Origin: Ramicandelaber brevisporus | Taxonomy: Eukaryota; Kickxellomycota; Ramicandelaberales; Ramicandelaberaceae | DNA: 16,492 nt | NCBI GenBank assembly: GCA_025201865.1 | Contig: MU602849.1 | Coordinates: forward strand, 25,130 to 41,621 | Direction of reading: 5' to 3' | Shown: positions 13,666 to 16,492 of the stretch, one piece after another | Layout: each line of letters begins with the position of its first letter | How positions within the stretch are numbered: position 1 is the stretch's first letter | The notes under the pieces: model-generated | The model's input: the letters and a program-made list of their open reading frames with translations, nothing else | What the model was told of the DNA's origin: nothing | Database searches by the model: none | Position numbers and translations under genes: made by a program

Positions 13666-14751
13666 TTAGATGTTGTGAGAAGCAGCAAAGGCATCCCACT
13701 CAGCACGGAGCTTGACCTTGAACTCCTCGGATGCAAAAATGGTCTCAATTGCATTCTTGGAGAGCTCAAAGAGACCGCGCTTGTTCAGGCCAATCGACTC
13801 GGCAGCAAGCTTGTATTCATCCGATGACTCGGCAAAGAAGAAGCCCTTGTCATCAGTGCATGGGATGCATGGGATGCCGTCGCGAAGATAGCCGTGGATG
13901 TGATGAAGCTCAATGGATGGCACAGTCTTGCACAGCAAGTTTGAGGTCAGGCAAGCCTCGACCGGAATCTTGCGCTCCTTGACGAGGGCATACGCCTCTG
14001 GGCTCAGGTGGGTAGCATGACCAAGACGATCCGGGTTCAAGGCAAGCAGCGAGAGGCCCTCCGGCACATTCTCGGGAACCTCGCCAATGTGAACGGTCAG
14101 GAACAGACCGGCGTCCTTGGCGCGCTGCAGAGCCGGCACCCAGCTGTCAGGGCTGCCCTTCAAGACATCGCCGCAGAGATCAACGCCGACCACGCCTTGA
14201 TCGCGGTACTTGATGGCCAGGTCCACAGCCTCGTTAGCCTGCTCAATAGTGTTGCGGCGATCGACGCTCAGAATCAAGCGCACAGTAATACCATCGCTGC
14301 CCTGGTCGTACGAGTAGTCGCGCAGCACATCCAGAATCGCACGCACATACGCGTCTTTGGTCATGCCGGTGCTCTCCACGGCACGCGGCGTGCTACGCAG
14401 CTCCAAGTAACGAACGCCGTCTCGCTTAAACTCCTCGATGGTGTTGCGAGTGGCCAAGCGCACTGCATCCTCATCGTCGGTCACCAGATAAATGTACTTG
14501 AACGACGAGAAGAACTCGCTGATAGCGCTCTTGGACTTTGTAATGTCGGGGAATGTCATCTCGGCCATCTCGGTGGGATAGCGCTCGCGCTTGAGCTCGC
14601 GCAGAGTACGCAGAGTGTCGTTGGACAGAGAGCCGTTGATATGAGCGTGAAGCTCGATTTTGGGCAAACGCACAGCAAAGTCCTTGAGGTTGAGCGAGAC
14701 GCTGTCATCTGCAACAGCACCAATCTCGGGAGATGACGAAACAGAAGTCAT
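13666..14751 (-). CDS. ADAL: ADAL-type N6-methyl-AMP deaminase
   Basis: This 361-residue zinc hydrolase belongs to the adenosine/AMP deaminase superfamily, ADAL (MAPDA) branch, which converts N6-methyl-AMP from m6A RNA breakdown into IMP and methylamine in the cytosol. ADAL-specific stretches are clear: LPKIELHAHINGSLS (29-43) and YLELRSTPR...GMTKDAY (115-135). Metal and catalytic residues are His35, His37, His221, Glu224 (HIGE), His245 and Asp300, with Asp301 beside it in CTDDKG. SNLLCKTVPS (270-279) matches the family's substrate loop. The usual GHG around the catalytic His reads GHA (244-246), and HLSE of animal ADAL reads HIGE; the catalytic residues themselves remain. Length equals the human enzyme (about 355). 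The start is the first ATG in frame. It is divergent from ARO7 and has a TATA-like box 154-161 nt upstream. ADAL fits better than plain adenosine or adenine deaminase. Confidence 0.93.
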   Translation of the reverse strand: MTSVSSSPEIGAVADDSVSLNLKDFAVRLPKIELHAHINGSLSNDTLRTLRELKRERYPTEMAEMTFPDITKSKSAISEFFSSFKYIYLVTDDEDAVRLATRNTIEEFKRDGVRYLELRSTPRAVESTGMTKDAYVRAILDVLRDYSYDQGSDGITVRLILSVDRRNTIEQANEAVDLAIKYRDQGVVGVDLCGDVLKGSPDSWVPALQRAKDAGLFLTVHIGEVPENVPEGLSLLALNPDRLGHATHLSPEAYALVKERKIPVEACLTSNLLCKTVPSIELHHIHGYLRDGIPCIPCTDDKGFFFAESSDEYKLAAESIGLNKRGLFELSKNAIETIFASEEFKVKLRAEWDAFAASHNI

Positions 14752-14904
14752 GTTTGTGCTTTCAAGTTGGGAGAGCAGTGAGTATTGGACACCTGGTTTT
14801 GATATGCGAGGTTTGGAAAAAGAAAAAGAAAAGAGAAAAATTGAACCAAAAAAAAAAAGAAGAGAGCAAACAGTCGAACATGCAGTGCAAAGGCGAGTTG
14901 GTGA

Positions 14905-14912
14905 TATTTATA
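14905..14912 (-). promoter_or_regulatory. TATA-like box for ADAL
   Basis: The minus strand reads TATAAATA, a full match to the TATA consensus, 154-161 nt upstream of the ADAL ATG. A leader of about 100 nt would follow, which is plausible for a fungus. Confidence 0.45.
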
Positions 14913-15113
14913 CAGTCCTGCCGCAGCAAAACAACAGCCGCAGTCTAAATGCGATTAGCAAATCTATTCGAAAGCAGTCTCAGCCAACGTTTCCCAGTGA
15001 GACTCATCTGACTGCTCGCGCAGCACCGATCTGCTGATGTAATGCAAGGACTTGTTTGAGCTTTTTTTGTTTTAAACGTGGAATGACGTTTTAGTTTGAA
15101 ATGTTCCGCTGAT

Positions 15114-15120
15114 TGAGTCA
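15114..15120 (+). promoter_or_regulatory. Gcn4/CPC1-type AP-1 site TGAGTCA
   Basis: This is a perfect TGAGTCA, the site bound by Gcn4/CPC1 bZIP activators that induce amino acid biosynthesis genes under starvation. It lies 256 bp upstream of the chorismate mutase ATG (15376), an aromatic amino acid gene and so a logical target of general amino acid control. A near-match lies at 15000-15006. Confidence 0.55.
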
Positions 15121-15220
15121 TCTAGACGTTGTCGATGGATGCAATTGATTTTATCCACCGAGCTGTTGCTATTCTTATTGCCGGCTTCTCACTGGTGGGA
15201 CGGATAGTCGGCGCGTGCTT

Positions 15221-15250
15221 CTTGCTTCTTTCTTTCTTGCTTCTTTCTTT
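15221..15250 (+). repeat. 15-bp tandem repeat in the ARO7 leader
   Basis: CTTGCTTCTTTCTTT occurs twice back to back (15221-15235 and 15236-15250), with a third partial copy following. It is followed by tandem CTTACGT units near 15257-15273. Both lie in the pyrimidine-rich stretch before ARO7 and could be promoter or 5' UTR elements. Confidence 0.8.
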
Positions 15251-15375
15251 TTGCTTCTTACGTCTTACGTCTTACTGTTTCTTGTTTCCTCATCTTCCGC
15301 CCTTGTGTTGTTGTTTTTTTTTTACCAAGCTGAGCCAACAGCGACTACGACGACGACTACTACTACTACACGACT

Positions 15376-16188
15376 ATGGACTTTCTCGAAGCTCGTGAAG
15401 GCGCGATCCCGCTTTCAACTCTTCGCAACACGCTTATCCGGCTCGAAGACACCATCATCTTCGCCATTATCGAGCGTGCCCAATTCAAGCACAACAACAC
15501 CATCTACCAGCCCGGCAAATTCACGTTTGCGGATGGTTTCACCGGCTCATTTCTGGCATGGTTCTTGAAAGAAGTCGAGCGTGTTCACGCCCGTGTGCGC
15601 CGCTATCAGTCGCCAGATGAGTTCCCATTCACTAATACAGCCGACCTTCCCGAGCCAGTGATTCCACCGCTGGATTACCCAAAGCTGCTGTTTGAAGAGA
15701 GCAAGAATGGAATCAATGTAAACTCGCAGATCCTGGACATGTATTTGAAAGAACTCGTGCCACAGGTGTGCAAAGAAGGAGACGATTTGAACTACGGTTC
15801 AGCGGCCACCAGAGATGTGGAATGTCTACAGGCGCTGTCGCGTCGTATTCACTATGGTAAATTCGTAGCTGAAGCCAAGTTTGTTGATCCCAAGTATCAT
15901 GACAAATATGTCGAGCTGATCAAGAACAATGACAGAGATGGCATCATGGAACTGTTGACGGACAGAGAAGTGGAGCGGAAGTTACTTGTGAGACTTCGTC
16001 GCAAGGCGTTGATCTATGGCCAGGATATCGACAATCCACAAAATGAAGAAGCAGCTTTGGCGGAGGCAGCAAAGAATGGCGCAAGCAAGATTGATATCGA
16101 TGTGATTGTCCGCCTGTATGAGCAGTTTGTAATCCCACTCACTAAAGAGGTTGAGGTTGAATACCTTCTACAGCGTCTTAATCATTAA
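15376..16188 (+). CDS. ARO7: Chorismate mutase (allosteric, ARO7 type)
   Basis: This 270-residue enzyme turns chorismate into prephenate, the first committed step to phenylalanine and tyrosine, in the cytosol. It is the all-helical eukaryotic AroQ type; yeast Aro7 has 256 residues. Active-site residues line up with yeast: Arg17 (yeast Arg16), Arg157 in LSRRIHYGKF, Lys168 in VAEAKF, and Glu260 (yeast Glu246) in TKEVEVEYLL. Allosteric residues for Tyr inhibition and Trp activation also appear at yeast positions: Arg75-Arg76, Gly141-Ser142 and Thr145. The start MDFLEARE resembles yeast MDF and is the first ATG in the frame. The gene is divergent from ADAL, with a Gcn4-type site upstream, and convergent with a partial gene only 91 bp downstream. 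Feedback regulation like the yeast enzyme is expected. The call is secure. Confidence 0.97.
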   Translation: MDFLEAREGAIPLSTLRNTLIRLEDTIIFAIIERAQFKHNNTIYQPGKFTFADGFTGSFLAWFLKEVERVHARVRRYQSPDEFPFTNTADLPEPVIPPLDYPKLLFEESKNGINVNSQILDMYLKELVPQVCKEGDDLNYGSAATRDVECLQALSRRIHYGKFVAEAKFVDPKYHDKYVELIKNNDRDGIMELLTDREVERKLLVRLRRKALIYGQDIDNPQNEEAALAEAAKNGASKIDIDVIVRLYEQFVIPLTKEVEVEYLLQRLNH

Positions 16189-16279
16189 ACTTTTGATTGC
16201 TTGAAAACGATAATTGCATGTAACATAATAATGCAAAATAGAACGAAGGAACAAAGGAACTAAACAGCCATAACAAGAA

Positions 16280-16492
16280 TTACGCATTGGGAGCAGAGTC
16301 GGTGGGGGTCATTGACTCGCGACGACGCAGAGCGGCGGACGACGAAGCCGACGAGGATGAGTCGCCTGGGATGTCAACGGCTGTCGACCTCCGCGACGAT
16401 GAGCGAGCCGACGACGCCGTGAATGCCGCTGTGAAGTCGTCCTCTGCGCTGCTTGGCGGTGCCGACGACCGAGACTGCCGGTGCTTGCGAGA
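16280..16492 (-). CDS. C-terminal end of a Ser/Arg-rich protein (partial, cut by window edge)
   Basis: A minus-strand frame runs open from the right edge (16492) to a TAA at 16280-16282 and gives 70 residues. It is rich in Ser, Ala and Arg, with RRR and SSSS clusters, and ends TDSAPNA. No start lies inside the window. Coding use is supported by a strong preference for G/C at third codon positions, the open frame to the edge, and the convergent position only 91 bp from ARO7. GC content is higher than in the neighbours. It looks like a disordered, phosphorylatable tail; RRES-M and SRRS-T resemble basophilic kinase sites. The family cannot be named. Confidence 0.65.
   Translation of the reverse strand, partial: SRKHRQSRSSAPPSSAEDDFTAAFTASSARSSSRRSTAVDIPGDSSSSASSSAALRRRESMTPTDSAPNA

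Larger units (their letters stand above)
14752..15375. promoter_or_regulatory. Divergent promoter region, ADAL / ARO7
   Basis: This 624-bp region serves both genes. It holds a minus-strand TATAAATA (14905-14912) facing ADAL, a TGAGTCA (15114-15120) and a TGACGT half-CRE (15084-15089) towards ARO7, and AGACTCA (15000-15006), one mismatch from TGACTCA. The ARO7 leader is pyrimidine-rich (15213-15330) with a 15-bp tandem repeat, then switches to a CGA/CTA-rich stretch just before the ATG. Confidence 0.55.

Noticed and set aside
15215-15568. 117-residue plus-strand frame overlapping the ARO7 start
   Set aside because: It begins at GTG and its content is Leu/Phe/Ser and Thr runs from the pyrimidine tract and ACT repeats; ARO7 in the overlapping frame is certain.
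1-16492. tRNA, rRNA, snoRNA or transposon in the intergenic regions
   Set aside because: No tRNA B-box-like sequence with a matching cloverleaf, no convincing snoRNA boxes, and no transposase or terminal repeats were seen by eye. A tRNAscan or Infernal run would be decisive.

Overview
The window looks like nuclear DNA of a fungus, probably an early-diverging (non-Dikarya) one. The fungal reading rests on three genes: an ARO7-type allosteric chorismate mutase, a NOP2-type rRNA methyltransferase, and an EngB-type GTPase with a mitochondrial presequence. The exact lineage is inference; the sequence does not name it. Nine complete genes and one gene cut by the right edge are packed on both strands. 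All nine complete genes read as single uninterrupted frames, so no intron is needed anywhere. Trinucleotide microsatellites and runs of Gln, Ser and Asp are common.

Layout from left to right: (1) a minus-strand F-box protein with an LRR-like body (320-1915); (2) a minus-strand secreted ML-domain lipid-binding protein (2047-2496); (3) a plus-strand four-finger C2H2 protein whose N terminus carries regularly spaced SUMO-acceptor-like motifs (3053-4132); (4) a minus-strand mitochondrial EngB/Mrx8-like GTPase (4440-6206), head-to-head with (5) plus-strand NOP2, the nucleolar 25S rRNA m5C methyltransferase (6708-9065); (6) a plus-strand penta-EF-hand calcium sensor (9599-10198); (7) a minus-strand 944-residue protein of unknown function with SAP-like and SAM-like domains and a SUMO-interaction-like motif (10488-13322); (8) a minus-strand ADAL-type N6-methyl-AMP deaminase (13666-14751), head-to-head with (9) plus-strand chorismate mutase ARO7 (15376-16188); (10) the C-terminal end of a Ser/Arg-rich minus-strand protein (16280-16492).

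Most of the window is conserved housekeeping content: cytosolic and mitochondrial large-subunit ribosome assembly, modified-nucleotide salvage and aromatic amino acid synthesis. It is not a biosynthetic or defence cluster, and I see no transposon, CRISPR array, rRNA or tRNA. The least explained items are the SAP/SAM protein and the zinc-finger protein; both carry features that suggest SUMO pathway links. Regulatory points of note are a perfect Gcn4/CPC1-type site (TGAGTCA) upstream of ARO7, a stem-loop inside the predicted overlapping 3' UTRs of the penta-EF-hand and SAP/SAM genes, and an EngB stop codon that overlaps its own AATAAA signal.
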